A stretch of 64,000 nucleotides of DNA from Sesamum alatum (GCA_034509735.1 JACGWO010000002.1:42983702-43047701), one strand, 5' to 3'. Numbered from the stretch's first letter, positions 44,901 to 56,775 are shown. Notes: generated by a model not told the origin, from the sequence alone. Translations and numbers: made by a program.

Positions 44901-46121
44901 CTTGAAATTGTCAAGAAAAGAACCAGAATTTCTTTTAACACTCACTCAGGCTGTTCTTGAAAAGATGGAGACTCATGATGCCAATTATGGAATAGGTAAG
45001 AATTCTTTGATTTCACTTTAAAGATTTATCCTTTGCAGTGATAGAGTAGCTTCTGATTCTGAGAATGAATTTCCGCATTTTACAAAACCCCCTTACAGTT
45101 CATATGTGATGTTTAATCTGATGATCAGGTGTACCTTACAATTCTGAAAGTTGATATTTATAGTTAGTTCATTACCTAAGTAATATATTGAATCTAGTAC
45201 ATAGAAAATGTTTACTGAATGTTTGTTATAGTTACTTCATACATCCATCATAGAATTAATCCTTTCAAATCTTCCATAGATGGCCATCAATCTCCTGAGA
45301 ATTCCACCAAAACTCGCCGACTTGAACCACTCTCATGTTTGTTTGAGTGGCTTACTGGAAATCTGAAGACACTATATCCTGTTCGACAAAAAGAATCTGC
45401 AGAAAGCAAAGATTCTAAGACACAGAAGCATCTGGCGAAGGCTACTGTACTAGGATTACTACGCAGATGTCTTTTGGTGTCCTCTCCTGGCAACAGGCAG
45501 CTAATGGGTGCGGCCCTTACTCTTGCACAGCTGACTGGAGATAGGTCTCTACTCCATAAGCTCAAGAAGCTTGCTTTACTGGATCTGTCAGCTTCAGAAG
45601 CAAACTCTGTCTTCTCTTCTAATGAGACCACCATAATTTCCGGAGAAGAATATTCTATTCGGCAGGCTGAAGAGAAGTTTGAGTTAATCAGACGATTTCG
45701 GATGCAGAGCAAACATGAAAAACCAAAACAATCAGGGATGGAAACTAAGAGCAGATGGGCTGTGGCAAAATCATGGAATCCATGTCCCATTGGCATGCTA
45801 CCTCATGCAGTTGGCTTTTCAGGTCGACTTCCGGTGCTTGACCGTGTTGATGAGTGCACAGTTGCAGCAACATTATCAGATAGCAAAGAACATCGCCAAC
45901 TGAATCAATGTGGTAAAAGAGACGCTGAGAGTGACATTGAGGAAATGGCTAACACATCTGTTAAGAAAATGAAGGAAACTGAAGAAGATCATGTGCCACA
46001 TTATCAGGGCGACATCCGCTCACAAGGTGTTAAAGGGCATCTGATGATTGACGGGGTGTGGAAGGAAGTTGGAGAGCAAGAGTTGCTTGCCCTTACATCA
46101 GCTGTAAGATTACTAGTTTAA
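41909..46121 (+). CDS. LAS1: LAS1-family pre-rRNA (ITS2) endonuclease, nine exons
   Basis: Model: 41909-42070, 42178-42269, 42780-42851, 42962-43068, 43220-43275, 44028-44202, 44452-44538, 44699-44995, 45280-46121. All junctions are GT-AG and in frame, giving 629 aa. The N-terminal ~200 residues form the Las1 HEPN domain (WMSWDEWKFVRESLF; SIGEAADAIGIPRMLIDIRH). The nuclease signature R-x4-H is intact at R143...H148 (RHEGSH), followed by the conserved LPSLQLVRLASKKALDWL and YYW. The C-terminal half is less conserved and ends GVWKEVGEQELLAL. Las1, with the Grc3/Nol9 kinase, cuts ITS2 during 60S ribosome maturation in the nucleolus; that role is inferred by family. A cryptic donor GTAAGA overlaps the last codons (46104), but the joined product would stop at once, so I keep the unspliced end. 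Confidence 0.92.
43852..43875. repeat. (GA)12 microsatellite in LAS1 intron 5
   Basis: Uninterrupted AG/GA repeat inside the 752-bp fifth intron. No coding effect. Confidence 0.9.
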
Positions 46122-46289
46122 CCATTTCAACCAAGTATACTTAACTTACAGTGTAAACTTAGTCAATCTTGTTGAAAGAAAGCTGAGCGCATCGCTACAA
46201 TCTTTGAAGAATGCAAAGGAGAGTAAAGCAAATTGTGAGTCTTAAGGGAGGGACGTTATCAGTTCAGACGTTTAAAACCATTCTTCATA

Positions 46290-46349
46290 GCTGGGGTGTG
46301 GAAGAAAGTCGGAGACGAAAAGTTTCTTGCCATTTTCATTATAGCTTAA
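46290..46349 (+). pseudogene. Duplicated remnant of the LAS1 C-terminal coding end
   Basis: Reads AGVWKKVGDEKFLAIFIIA then a stop, paralleling DGVWKEVGEQELLALTSAVR of the real last exon about 241 bp upstream. The nucleotide match (GGGGTGTGGAAG.AAGT.GGAGA) is clear over about 45 bases. It lies beyond the gene's stop codon, so it is likely a local tandem duplication remnant in the 3' untranslated region. Confidence 0.6.
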
Positions 46350-46370
46350 TCAACTAATGGTTCAGTTCTA

Positions 46371-46426
46371 GAGAGAGAGACAGAGAGAGGGAGAGAGGGA
46401 GGGAGGGAGGGAGAGAGAGAGAGAGA
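46371..46426. repeat. GA/GGGA microsatellite
   Basis: Impure purine repeat of GAGA and GGGA units downstream of LAS1. Confidence 0.9.
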
Positions 46427-46429
46427 CTG

Positions 46430-49114
46430 GTTTAATTAGTTCATGTTTCTTGGTGTAAAACCATTCTTTAAGCTGATTTCATAAAGATTCATCTCTTTCA
46501 CTTTGCCTATTTTCTGCATATATATTGTTTGTAAGACAGGTTACATGCAATGAAGATTAAGAAATAAGATGATTACAAGGTACGATTATTCTAAATAAAT
46601 ACTATGATCTCTCTCTTGCTAAAAGAAGACTCTCTTTGTTCATGTTTTCGTTTTCAGTTTTCAATAAAAAATATTTGTTTTCAATTTCGTGTAGGTTTTT
46701 TTGTATGAAATGAGAATATGTTTGGATTAGCGAATGAGATTGTGTTTTTATATTAAACTGTAGTGTCAAGTCAATATATTTCTAACGGGAATATATAGAA
46801 ACAAACACGTTTCCACTCTAATTATTATTTCAAAAACTAAAAACTAAAAATGAAAACAGTCAGTATACCTGTTGTGTGAGAGAGATGAACACTACACGAA
46901 TCCGCAGACATTAGCCACGAAAACTCACACAAAGATGCAAGCACCAGTAGTGGAGGAAATCCAGCAGGGGCGACCTGAGAACATGTTAAGACACAAGTAC
47001 AAGTATATGCCCCAGGGATCACAGATGAGGGACCCTGGGAGAGCCGTCAACTCCATTTACCATCCATGTATGATCCATATTAGATCTGATCAATTGTCCA
47101 TCCTACCTCCTCTGCATTCTTGACAATCCATCTTTGTCTCAATAGAGTCTTTCAGTGGCATGTTTTCGTCCTCTTTCCCATTACCTAAAAAACGTGAGCC
47201 ACACCGATTTAGATACAAGAGACTATCATTACCGCCTGGACCTTATATGTTCTCATGTCGCCCCAGTTGGACATCACCACCATTCATCACTTCTACTTCT
47301 TCCACTCTCATTTCTTTCTCTTAACATCTTATTACATCTATAAATTCTCCTACTAGTTGTACTTCTTACAACCAAGTGTGTGTGTGTGTGTTTGATGATG
47401 ATTTGTACAAGTTATGTCTGAATTGGTGAGTACAAGTGCATGAGTACTTTTCTGTTGCAAAAATCCGTTGTGGGTGTACTGCAATTGCGCGTCCAACTCA
47501 TTTCAGTACAAATTAATTGACCACCTTGCTCAGCAAGTACAATAATACAACCTTCTGGGCCGGGTTTCAGCATATATGGGCCGTAGCCCACTTAATCTTG
47601 TGGCGTGGCCCGACTTTGACTGGGCTGGTACTTAGTCACCACTCTCTCAGTATTGTCATGGGCCAAGTTCGGAGCACTTACAGTCTCCCCACCTCTTCTA
47701 ATTTTTGTACGAAATTTGACATAATTATAAATATTTTTTATTGTTTAAAAAATTACAAATGTTACTTAATTGTAATGCCCTTCTAACATCAAGTTCATTC
47801 CGTTAGCCTTCATTAGGTTTTCAACCAATTTTTTTGGTGAACTAACCAAAATGCCTTTTAGATTAAGAGTTATAATTTATATATTTTTTAGGATTTTTTA
47901 AATATTTTTTTGTATGAATATCCCCTATGGATTATTTACTTCACCCACCCTCAAGATTTATATTTTTTCAATTTTTTTTTAACAAGGGTCAAGTAGTAAT
48001 TTTTACCTCACCGTTTAAGAGCTATATGTTTATTTTTTATTTAAGCGAGTATTTATAATTTTTTAAATAATAATATAATATTTATAATTATACCAAATTT
48101 AAAAAAAAATACTGTTAGATAGCAATATCTGCATTCTAACAAAAAATAAAAAAATAAAAAAAATTGGACAAAATGGTTTCCCTTATTGATTGCTGCAGTA
48201 CCCAGGAAAATGGATAAACATAGGACCAGAAATTGTAATGGACCATATATATATGTGCCTAACATCACATTTTCTCACACGTTGACAAGTAATTCATATT
48301 ACAAATTAATTCATATGTCATGTCCTATTCTAATTTATGTCCACTTTCAATTTTTCTGATGTAATTAATAATGTACACATAAATTGTAATGGACCATTAC
48401 TCCCCACTATTACATTTTCCCCCACTTTGATGGGTACTTCATATTACAACTCATCCATGCATATTCTGATTAATTTTCAGTTTGAATTTTCTATTATCAT
48501 ATAATGTGTTGCATGTATAATATTTTTAAAAACAATAATATAAATTATATATAATATGTATTATAAATGTGACTCTTGGTAGGAACTGCAATAACCTCAA
48601 AGACAATTCATTTCAGATAAGTGTTTTGGATATGAGAAAGCAAACGCATGTTAGGCTTGTTGAAAAGTCCCCAATTAATTCCCTCCGATACTTAAGTTAG
48701 CCGTGTGCAAGATCAAGAGGAAATAAGTAGAATGTTTTCTTAATAAATAATGTATTTTGGTCAAAAAATGATCTCGAGTATTTAGTATTTATAAAGGCAA
48801 ATGTACGTACTTGTACGGTCCAACGTATTGTGATTTCGGCCTTCTAGGTGTTCGGGTATCAACATTGTGGTTCAAGTCACTGGTCAAGTCAAATCAAGTG
48901 CAACAAAAAGCAGCTTAAAGTGTGTGGATGCTATCTTGTTTAGGCATTTTGATGTCCTACGAAAAAAGGAATATTTCTTTCATTTAAAAAGCCTTCATAT
49001 TAAACCCATATCATTTACATTGGCTCGTTGGATGACCAGTACATATTCTTTAAAAAAAAATATATAAATCTACGACAATTATTCATACACTTAATGCACA
49101 AAAAACATTGAATA
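46430..49114. other. Intergenic DNA with a decayed MULE fragment
   Basis: No supported gene. About 47720-48095 is a decayed relative of the 28592-29011 element (shared AACTAACCAAAATGCC and one-sided terminus). A TG repeat lies at about 47380-47393. Short frames near 46872-47343 show no domain. Confidence 0.4.
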
Positions 49115-49381
49115 TAGATACTAATATAAAAAGAAAGCCCCTTCTACAATCACAAACGGCTATTACTGACATCGTTGTACTATTTTTTGTGAAGTCAAAA
49201 TTCCCTTCAATCGATAATAGAACTAACTTATTTAACTTCTAAATATTATATTAATTGATAACTTGGTTTATTTTCTTTCTTTCTTTTATTTTTTTAATGT
49301 TTTTGCTCTTATTTAATATATTTTAAAATATAAAAACATATTTATCATATACACGCAAGAACAACGTGCCACAACGACTAG
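49115..49381 (+). mobile_element. Non-autonomous Helitron, copy 1 (degenerate 5' end)
   Basis: Collinear with the copy at 50077-50360: shared AATATxxATACTA start, TTAATTGATAA(C/A)TT centre, and the 3' end CGTGCCACAACGACTAG followed by T. The 5' terminal TC has changed to TA. No coding sequence. Confidence 0.6.
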
Positions 49382-49763
49382 TTAACACAAATTTGCGCAT
49401 ACTTCAAGTTCAAAAAAAAAAGGTAGCCCTCCTCATCGGGATCATGTCGCGTTTCCTGGACCAATAGGGCAACAATATTGTGGATCATGAATTGAGGCAA
49501 TTTATTGAGTGGTCCGAAAACACACGTCTTATTACAGTTTTCATATCCGAACGAAATGTCATCAATAAAAGTTTGCTACTGTTTGTAATTTTGGAGCAGC
49601 AATATTAATATTATTGAAAGCCACATGCCCAACTCTACAATCTTTGGACCACCTTCGAAAACGCTACGATAAGATGCGATTATTGGTGGGGAATACCCAA
49701 CCAAGCTTAATTATTTTTTGGGCCTATTCAGCCTTTTGTGTTTATAAAGTTGACACATATACA

Positions 49764-49791
49764 AATATATATATATATATATATATATATT
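49764..49791. repeat. (AT)n microsatellite
   Basis: Simple AT repeat of about 14 units between the two Helitron copies. Confidence 0.9.
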
Positions 49792-50076
49792 AATTTTTCA
49801 AAAGAAATATCACTTAAAATCGAAATTTAAAAGTTCGATATGGATCTAATTAATTAAAAAATAATAAATTGTATATAATGGAAAGTCTTTTTTCTGGTGG
49901 ATGTAGAAAAGACAGTTCGGCCCGCCAGGACATTTTCTTATTTTAATTTGCGTTATAAGTATATTGATATAACAAGCATATCAAAATATTGCGAATTAAC
50001 ACGTTAAATAGTCCAAAATATCATTAAAAAACAAAACATTAAACGAAAAAAAAAATCCACATAACCTATACTAATA

Positions 50077-50360
50077 TCTATACTATTATATAAAGAAACT
50101 CCTTTTTTACTCATAAATGGCGGTTAATGACACCGTCGCACCATTTTTTTGAAATGCAAAAAATAACCCTTAAATGATATGATAACTGCTTTATTAAAAT
50201 TTTCTAAATTTTATTAATTGATAAATTAGTTTTTTATTTCTTTTTATTTTTTTTAATGTGATGTATTAGGTCATATATTTTACTCTTATTTATGATATAT
50301 TTTAAAGCATAAAAAATTATTTATTATATGCATGCTGGAACTGCGTGCCACGACGGCTAG
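50077..50360 (+). mobile_element. Non-autonomous Helitron, copy 2
   Basis: Starts TCTATACTATTATATAAAG and ends GCGTGCCACGACGGCTAG, the TC...CTAG termini of plant Helitrons, inserted between A (50076) and T (50361) as expected. A GC-rich, hairpin-prone stretch precedes the CTAG. 284 bp, non-coding. Confidence 0.75.
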
Positions 50361-50438
50361 TGTAAAAAAAAATCATTTTTCATTGCAATTGGCAGTTTGT
50401 GACACCATAACACCAAATTTCAAAATTTCAATTATGTA

Positions 50439-50690
50439 GTAGGGTAAACATCACTTTTGGTCCTTCAAGTACGTCACTTATCCAATTTTGATCCTTCATG
50501 TTTCATCCTCATCAGATTTGGTCCATTAAGTTTAAAAATCATTTTTGGTCTGTTAGTTATTCCGTTAAAACTAACAGATTTCTAAAAAAAAAAAAAAAAA
50601 ACCCACAAATGAGCTGACTTGGAATCAAACCCGCATCATGAATATTACAAAATAATACCCTTACAACCCAACCAAACCTATCTCTTAGCA
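50439..50690. repeat. Transposon terminus fragment
   Basis: Begins GGGTAAACATCACTTTTGGT with the TTTTGGTCC periodicity typical of repeated TIR/MULE ends, followed by an A-tract and, on the minus strand, a GCGGGTTTGATTCCAAG box-B-like motif. Only one end visible. Confidence 0.4.
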
Positions 50691-51617
50691 TTTTTACTAT
50701 CTGAAATAATACTTAATCAAAACAGCAAAATAAAAAAAATATATTTAAAACATCTCTAAATCATATTGAAAATTTCAAAATTAAATATACAAAACTCTTA
50801 TATATCTGATATCAAATGGTCCACATCTTTTAACCGCCATTATACAGCTATGTTTATCTTCTACTTTCATTCATATTCATCATTTCCTCCATTTTTAATA
50901 ATATATTTAATTTTGATTTTAAAATTTGTGTCGTGTCTATCAAATTTTTACGTGCACAAATCCAGCGTGCCAAGATAGCCTTGAAGACTTTGTTGGACTT
51001 GAATACCCCTGCAGAATCTCTTGGACAATGTTTCAAGATATTTCTTAGGGTTTTCCTTTCATTTCCCCACCAAACGAAAAGGCGTGTTTCATGAGAAAGA
51101 TCAGACGTTAAATTAATTTACTTTTCATATTTTAAATTTTTTATTAGTGATGTGTAAAAGGGGACATTTTGACTTAGAACAACATCACCTTTGTTGTTTA
51201 AGAATCTTGAGCTAATGCACACATTTGTCTTCTCTTGTTTTTCTTTCTTTATTCTTACATGACTTTTTTGAATAAAATTATAGGAGAGAAGGAATGAGCT
51301 GTTGCTGTATGGGAGTTGTTGGGAGTTATTAATAAGCAAATAAATATGATGTGGGCCTATTTATTTTAGGAGACTTTCCTTTTTAAAGTTCATATTCCAA
51401 TTCAGGACGGTAAATCAGCTGAATTAAATCAAACGCATTATTACTTGAACTTGTTTGAAGTACTATCGAATTTGAAATTTTGCATTTGAATTTGATTTGA
51501 TTAATGATCATATCAAGTCTTAGTTAAATCAGATATGGATTGAGGGTTCATTCCGCAGCTGAGAGCCGAACTTCAAAAGGGGTTTGGTTTGTGTTTGATG
51601 TTTTCGAATATATTTTA
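50691..51617. other. AT-rich intergenic DNA
   Basis: No gene or transposon boundary was recognised. Confidence 0.4.
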
Positions 51618-53826
51618 GGATAAATTACATTGACATCCCTTAAGGTTAGCCTAAAATACATAAGCAACCCTGCCTTTTGCAGAATATCAACTACACCCCC
51701 CCCCCCCGGAACGGTGTTACTGTAATATCCCTTTTGCAAAGTGTCAGCTATACACCACTGAGGGGTGTTTGTGTAATATTTTTTAGGGGGTATTTGTATA
51801 AAATTTGCCTTTGAATAGGGGGTGTAGTTGTAATTACAATTATAACCTCAATGGATGTATTTACAATTTTACAAAAGACAATAGGTGTTTGTGTATTTTT
51901 TTTTTGGTTGTTGGGTGAAATGTAAGTAAATTCATCCAAGAATAGTACAAGTTACTCCGGGCATACCCAGAGAGTTACAAAATTCCACGTTTTGAAAAAA
52001 ATTACAATCAAAACGAAAAGTTTGAAAGATCCTAAACACTTGATCTATAACGAAATTACAGACCGAGTGCAAATTCCTAACAAAAACTACTAAATCCGCA
52101 CGTTGGAAATCATGCACGTTGTGCTGCACCTACTTGCTGGGATGACGATCATGAAAGGACGGGTGCAGCAGGGAAAATGCAGCTTGCAGCTGGAGGTGCA
52201 AGCTGCCGATGCAAAAAAGGAAAGGCCAGCAATAGCAGCAGCAGAAACAGGCTGTTGCTGGCCCCAAAACGCCCCAAAACAGGCGACACTAGGTAGGCAG
52301 GTTTTGAAAGTGATAGGTGCAGCAAGTCAAACAGCCTGCAAAAGGTTATGCAGTGTGTCAATGCTAAGAACGGCAAGCAGCAGAAACAGCAACATGAAGG
52401 CAGTCTATTGCCGGCCCCAAAATAGCAAAAACTCACCTACCTCCGGCCTGTCAGAAAGTGGCCGGAAGTTAGAGAAACAACCCTGAAAAAATGGATTTTT
52501 GTGGCTGAAATGCTGCCGAAGAAGGCTGGAAACGCACCCTGTTCGGCTAGTACCAAGAAATCCGGCCAGCGGTAGCAGGTAGAACCTCGACTAGCAGTTG
52601 AACTTGTTCGTCCAGCAGGTTGCTTGGCAAAACCGAGCATGGCAGCAACAACTTGACTCCGGTGAGAAGGAAGGAACCTCCAGAACAAACATACCTCCTC
52701 CAGTAGCCAAGAAAACTGATCGGAGAAGGCTGAAAAACACTCTGAAACCATGCAAACTTGAAGCTCCTCACGATGTGTAGCAGGTTGGTTCTTGTTCGCC
52801 CAGCACCATGAAACACCGTCCAGCAGCAGCAGCTGGAACCTTGAAGAAAGCTGAGCACAAGAACTAGCCAAACTCCAGTGGGGAGAGGGAAAACACGACA
52901 ACAAAACTCTCTCAAATCCCACCAAACAGCGGTAGAAATGAGGAGCAGTGTCTGAGACAGAAAGCTGGCCGAAAAGGCTGAAAACACTCTGAAAATCAAA
53001 GCCAAACCGTGCAAACCTGGAAGTCCTCGCGAGGTGCAGCAACTGGTCACCCAGCACCATGAAAAACAGTCTAGCGGGACCAGCGGGAACAAAGAAAAAG
53101 CTGAGCGTGTAGTAGTTGGACTCCGGTCGGAAAAAGGTTACAACGATGGCGACGAACAGACCCAAATCAGACCCAAATCAGACCCAAAATAGCCCCGATG
53201 CTGGGATAGAAAAAGGCCTGAAACAAGGACTGCAAAACTGGCCTGAACACGAACAACTCCAGCTGAAACCCAACACTAAGTGCAGCAGGTCGCCACCTGT
53301 GCGGCGAGCAGCAAGAAAACCAGCTACCGGCTGCTGGAACCTTGGCAAAACTGAGCACAAATAGCGGCACTGAACTCCGGTGAGAAAGGCTTGAAGCTCG
53401 GACAGAAATCGGCCAGGAAAGGCTGGAAAACACCGTGAGGTGTGGAACAAAATCGTGCAGAACCTCCCCTCATGGAAACAACAACTTGTTACCTGTTCGG
53501 CCAACACTAAGCTCCGGCCAGCAGCAGCAGGAAGAACAACGACCAGCAGGTTGCTTGGCGAGGCTGAAACAGAAACAACAACTGAAGTTCGGTCGCAGAG
53601 GTTAAACCAGCGGCAAAACTCCTTCAAACCACCAAGAGAATCACCAGGGAAGAGGAGAAATATCAAGTGAAAAAGTTGTCAAAGTGAGCATCCAAAGTGA
53701 GGCACTCCAGAGAATGGAGAGCATTCTCTCTAGAGAGAAAATCTCTTGACCTCACATTGCTGCTTACTGAGAGCTAGTGTTTGTGCATTTTGATATAACC
53801 TCAGGGAGTTTCAGGATAATCTATCC
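51618..53826. mobile_element. 2.2-kb MULE carrying a GC-rich tandem array (Pack-MULE-like)
   Basis: The left end GGATAAATTACATTGACATC and reversed right end GGATAGATTATCCTGAAACT remain alignable for about 50 bp (then CCC.TAAGGTTA / CCCTGAGGTTA and a further AAAATxCA motif). The flanks TATATTTTA (51609-51617) and TAAATTTTA (53827-53835) match at 8 of 9, fitting a MULE insertion. Unlike the other MITEs in the window, the interior (about 51940-53760) is GC-rich and built of diverged ~250-bp repeats. Long frames on both strands (for example minus 52437-53165, 52547-53092 and 53178-53666) simply reflect this repeat array; none shows a known domain. A smaller alternative element ending near 51937 was considered, but its flanks do not match. 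Confidence 0.65.
52500..53560. repeat. Diverged tandem array, period about 250 bp
   Basis: Equivalent positions recur at about 52561, 52818, 53069, 53321 and 53512. Each is marked by a phrase of the type CCAGCA(G)...GCTGGAACCTTG followed by AAAGCTGAGCACAA and CTCCGGTGAGAA, and preceded by TTCGxCCAGCACCATGAAA and GGCTGAAAACACTCTGAAA. Unit spacing is 257, 251, 252 and about 191 bp, the last unit being short. A GACCCAAATCA triplet repeat occurs at 53160-53190. Confidence 0.65.
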
Positions 53827-53835
53827 TAAATTTTA

Positions 53836-54115
53836 TTATTTTTTTTTGTAAAAGAATCGAGTTTGAGACGAACCTAAAAGTTTTTATATTGAATGAGAAA
53901 TTAAGTTTAAAATTTGTGAGTAGCTATAACGTGGCAAGAATTTTCTAAGTAGCTTTCCGACTTTGACATATGAACTACAAACTGTTTGTAGGAAGAAAAT
54001 ACCATTCTATTATTCTAAGACGGCAATGGGATTTTTTTATTTTATTTTTTAATGATTTCAGTATGAGATATTACACAAACCATCAAAAGTCAAAAAGATG
54101 GAACTGACTGTCAGC
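53836..54115. other. AT-rich intergenic DNA
   Basis: No feature recognised. Confidence 0.4.
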
Positions 54116-54744
54116 TAAGGCGGTTTATTCGTAAAATTAAATTGAATGGAACTGAAATTTCAATAAATTAAAAATTCATATGCTAATATTGAATATTGAA
54201 TCAAAGTAGTCGGTTTGGTAAAATAGATTTTTTTTAAAGTATATAGATAATAACCATCTATGTCAAATATTTATATCTAATTATTATTGATTATTATAAT
54301 AATTTTATATTAAACATCAATAACAAATAATTATATCTAAGCAAAAACTACTACTAAAATAAAATGATAACTACTATTAAAGTAGAAAGACAACTATTAT
54401 TTTACTGTTAAAGTAGAATTTTTTGTTAAAAATATATAAAAAAGGGTTAAAGATAAAAAAAATTTAAAAATAATAAGTACACTATTTATTTACTTTTTTA
54501 TTTTTAATAAGTAAAATAACAAAATAGTATAAAAATAATTGATATGTAAAAACTTGTGTATAGAAATAATGTATAGTTCGATATTCGGTATGATTTGATA
54601 AAACTACACTAAAAATCAAAATTGAACAGAATAGTGATTTTTTGAGAAAATAAATATCAAATACTAAACTAAAATTTTCAATTCGATTTCAGTACGCACC
54701 GAATTTTTTATTTTGATTGATTTACCAAATTGTGAACACCCCTA
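54116..54744. mobile_element. Possible hAT-type non-autonomous element
   Basis: The right end, reversed, reads TAGGGGTGTTCACAATTTGG, a typical hAT-like TAGGGGTGTTCA terminus. The left end TAAGGCGGTTTATTCG is a weaker match. The flanks GTCAGC and GTCAAC agree at 5 of 6. Very AT-rich, non-coding inside. Confidence 0.4.
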
Positions 54745-55085
54745 GTCAACTTTTTATGGTCTTCCAAGTTGAAATAAATACACATATATATATTTTCTGA
54801 AGTATGGGTCTTTTATAAATTAATATCATGTTTTTTGTTAACTCTATTTATATATATTACATGTATAAAATTTATATTATATATTATAATAAATGTTTTA
54901 TATATACATAAAATGTAACATCAAATATAATATTCATTTTAGATAATAAAAAAAAAGAAATAGAGTTTTGGGTGATGTGCCTTAGTCTGTGTTTTTTAGT
55001 TAATTAATTCTGAAGGTGTGTCATAGGATTTTATTCCTTCCGAGTAGTTTATAGGTTGCAAAATTTATTTTTTTTTAAAGAATAT

Positions 55086-55279
55086 TAAATTATAATGGGC
55101 TCGCCAGAAATTTGTTATTATTACGAACACTCTCTAAAATTAATGGTTGTCTAACAAAATATCTTCTTGAGATAACCTATTGTAAGAGGTATTTGTTAGA
55201 CGATTGTTAATTCCAGAGAGTATTTATGTTTCAAACAACGAGTGAGTATTTTAGAAGAGCCCGATATAATTTACCCTTC
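55086..55279. mobile_element. Foldback MITE
   Basis: AAATTATAATGGGCTCG on the left pairs with GAGCCCGATATAATTTACC on the right. Further inside, GTCTAACAAAATATC pairs with GGTATTTGTTAGAC, so nearly the whole segment could fold into one hairpin. Target duplication not identified. Confidence 0.5.
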
Positions 55280-56589
55280 AGTAAGAATATTTAATTTCAG
55301 AACGTATGAATAAGGTTATTAAGATATAAAACTTAAGAATATTGGAAAGTGTTAGGTATAAGTAGAAAATATTAATGTGAACGTGTTTGGTAAAAAGAGT
55401 CGGTGAATTTGCAATTTATTCGTGAAATTACCTTACTCTCATGGTAGATGAGTAGATTTTTTTCATTACTATAATAGCATATTTTTGAAATATACCAGAA
55501 AATGTTTGAGCGAAAAATTCATTAAAGAAAAAAGAAATTCAGTTTATTTACAAAAGTGTCTTAAGTTGCAATGAACATCTTCTCATCAGCTTATAACTTT
55601 TAACTTATTTTAGCTTAATAAAAGCATAAATAAAAGTCGTATTTATAAATACCTTCATTTAACTTAATTAAGTTATAATTTGAAGAGCACTTAATTTAAA
55701 TTTTGACAAACACCCCCATAATTAAGCACAATGTTATATTGAAGTTGCAAAATAAAATATAATATAAGTAAATATAAAATGCAAGATCATTTTGTAATAG
55801 AATATTCAAATCGTATTTTCTTAATTAGGAGTCGGAAAATTTAGTATTTTTATTTCATAATTTGCAATAATATTAATACTAGTAGTAGTAGTAGTACAAC
55901 AATTCATGTATAATTACTATACAATGACGTGTGAGTATTGGTCTACTATAATAATAGTTATTTGTTAGTTATATATATTTGGTATTAATAATTGTTATAT
56001 ATTGATTTTTAAAATAAAATTTATGATTTAATTGTAACTGGTTCACTTAAAAAAATTGAATTTTTTTTTTTTTGGCTTCATCCTATTTTCAAGATTATGT
56101 ATATGTAGTAATATACAACAAAGAATATGCATGTTGATAATAAATTAATTAAAAATAAAAATTACAAACTGAATTTGATCTGACTGTACCCAACCAATCA
56201 AGAAATAAATCGAATATTAGTATCATTTGCTCTATTATTGATGTGAAAATGGCTGCTTTTGGTACAGACAAAACATTTCATCACTTCACTGCACTACTTG
56301 TCCACCCTTAATAATTTTTTTGTTGCTATAAAATGTGTACCATGCATTTGCCCAATTTAAATTAAGTTTAATTTTCCGCCAAACACGTCAATAATTCACT
56401 ATTTTTCGAGTCTAAAAAAAATAATTGCTTTAAATTTGTACTCTTATTTACATTAATAATTACAATTTGTAAACAAGAAAATGGTACAAATGCAAATTAA
56501 TATTGCCAACCACAATAATTTGTAGGGAATTATTGCTCAATTTATTGCACGTACTAGGAAGTACATATATCATATATGCATACCAACCA
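55280..56589. other. AT-rich intergenic DNA
   Basis: No gene. Short AGT-triplet (TAGTAGTAGTAGTAG, 55878-55892) and TTT tracts only. Confidence 0.4.
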
Positions 56590-56775
56590 AACATCTCTTA
56601 ATCTAGTGGTTAAAGTTGAATTTTCCTAATATAATTCGAGGTCACAAGTTCGGGTTCTATCAGACGTGTTGGTGTTTGTCTCATTTTTATGTGAGTTTAT
56701 CATAATTTGTTAACTCATAATTCTTAGTTATATTGATGTATAGATTGGACTGATGTATTGTTTAGTTGCTCAATT
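56590..56775 (+). repeat. SINE-like tRNA-derived element
   Basis: CTCTTAATCTAGTGGTTAAA (A-box-like) is followed about 40 bases later by CACAAGTTCGGGTTCTATC (B-box-like), then CAGACGTGTTGGTGTTTGTC and an AT-rich tail. The same layout occurs at 435-600 and reversed at 41395-41600. Confidence 0.5.

Noticed and set aside
46104..46190. Extra LAS1 intron using GTAAGA at 46104
   Set aside because: The joined reading frame ends after seven codons, while the unspliced version gives a natural end.
51618..51937. Smaller MITE nested at the left end of the 2.2-kb MULE
   Set aside because: The internal right end is imperfect and its flank does not match the left flank, whereas the outer boundary gives 8 of 9 matching bases.
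52437..53165. 242-residue minus-strand frame (and overlapping frames on both strands)
   Set aside because: It lies across the ~250-bp repeat array of the MULE, has Phe/Ser/Leu-rich low-complexity content, no domain, and competing long frames on both strands.
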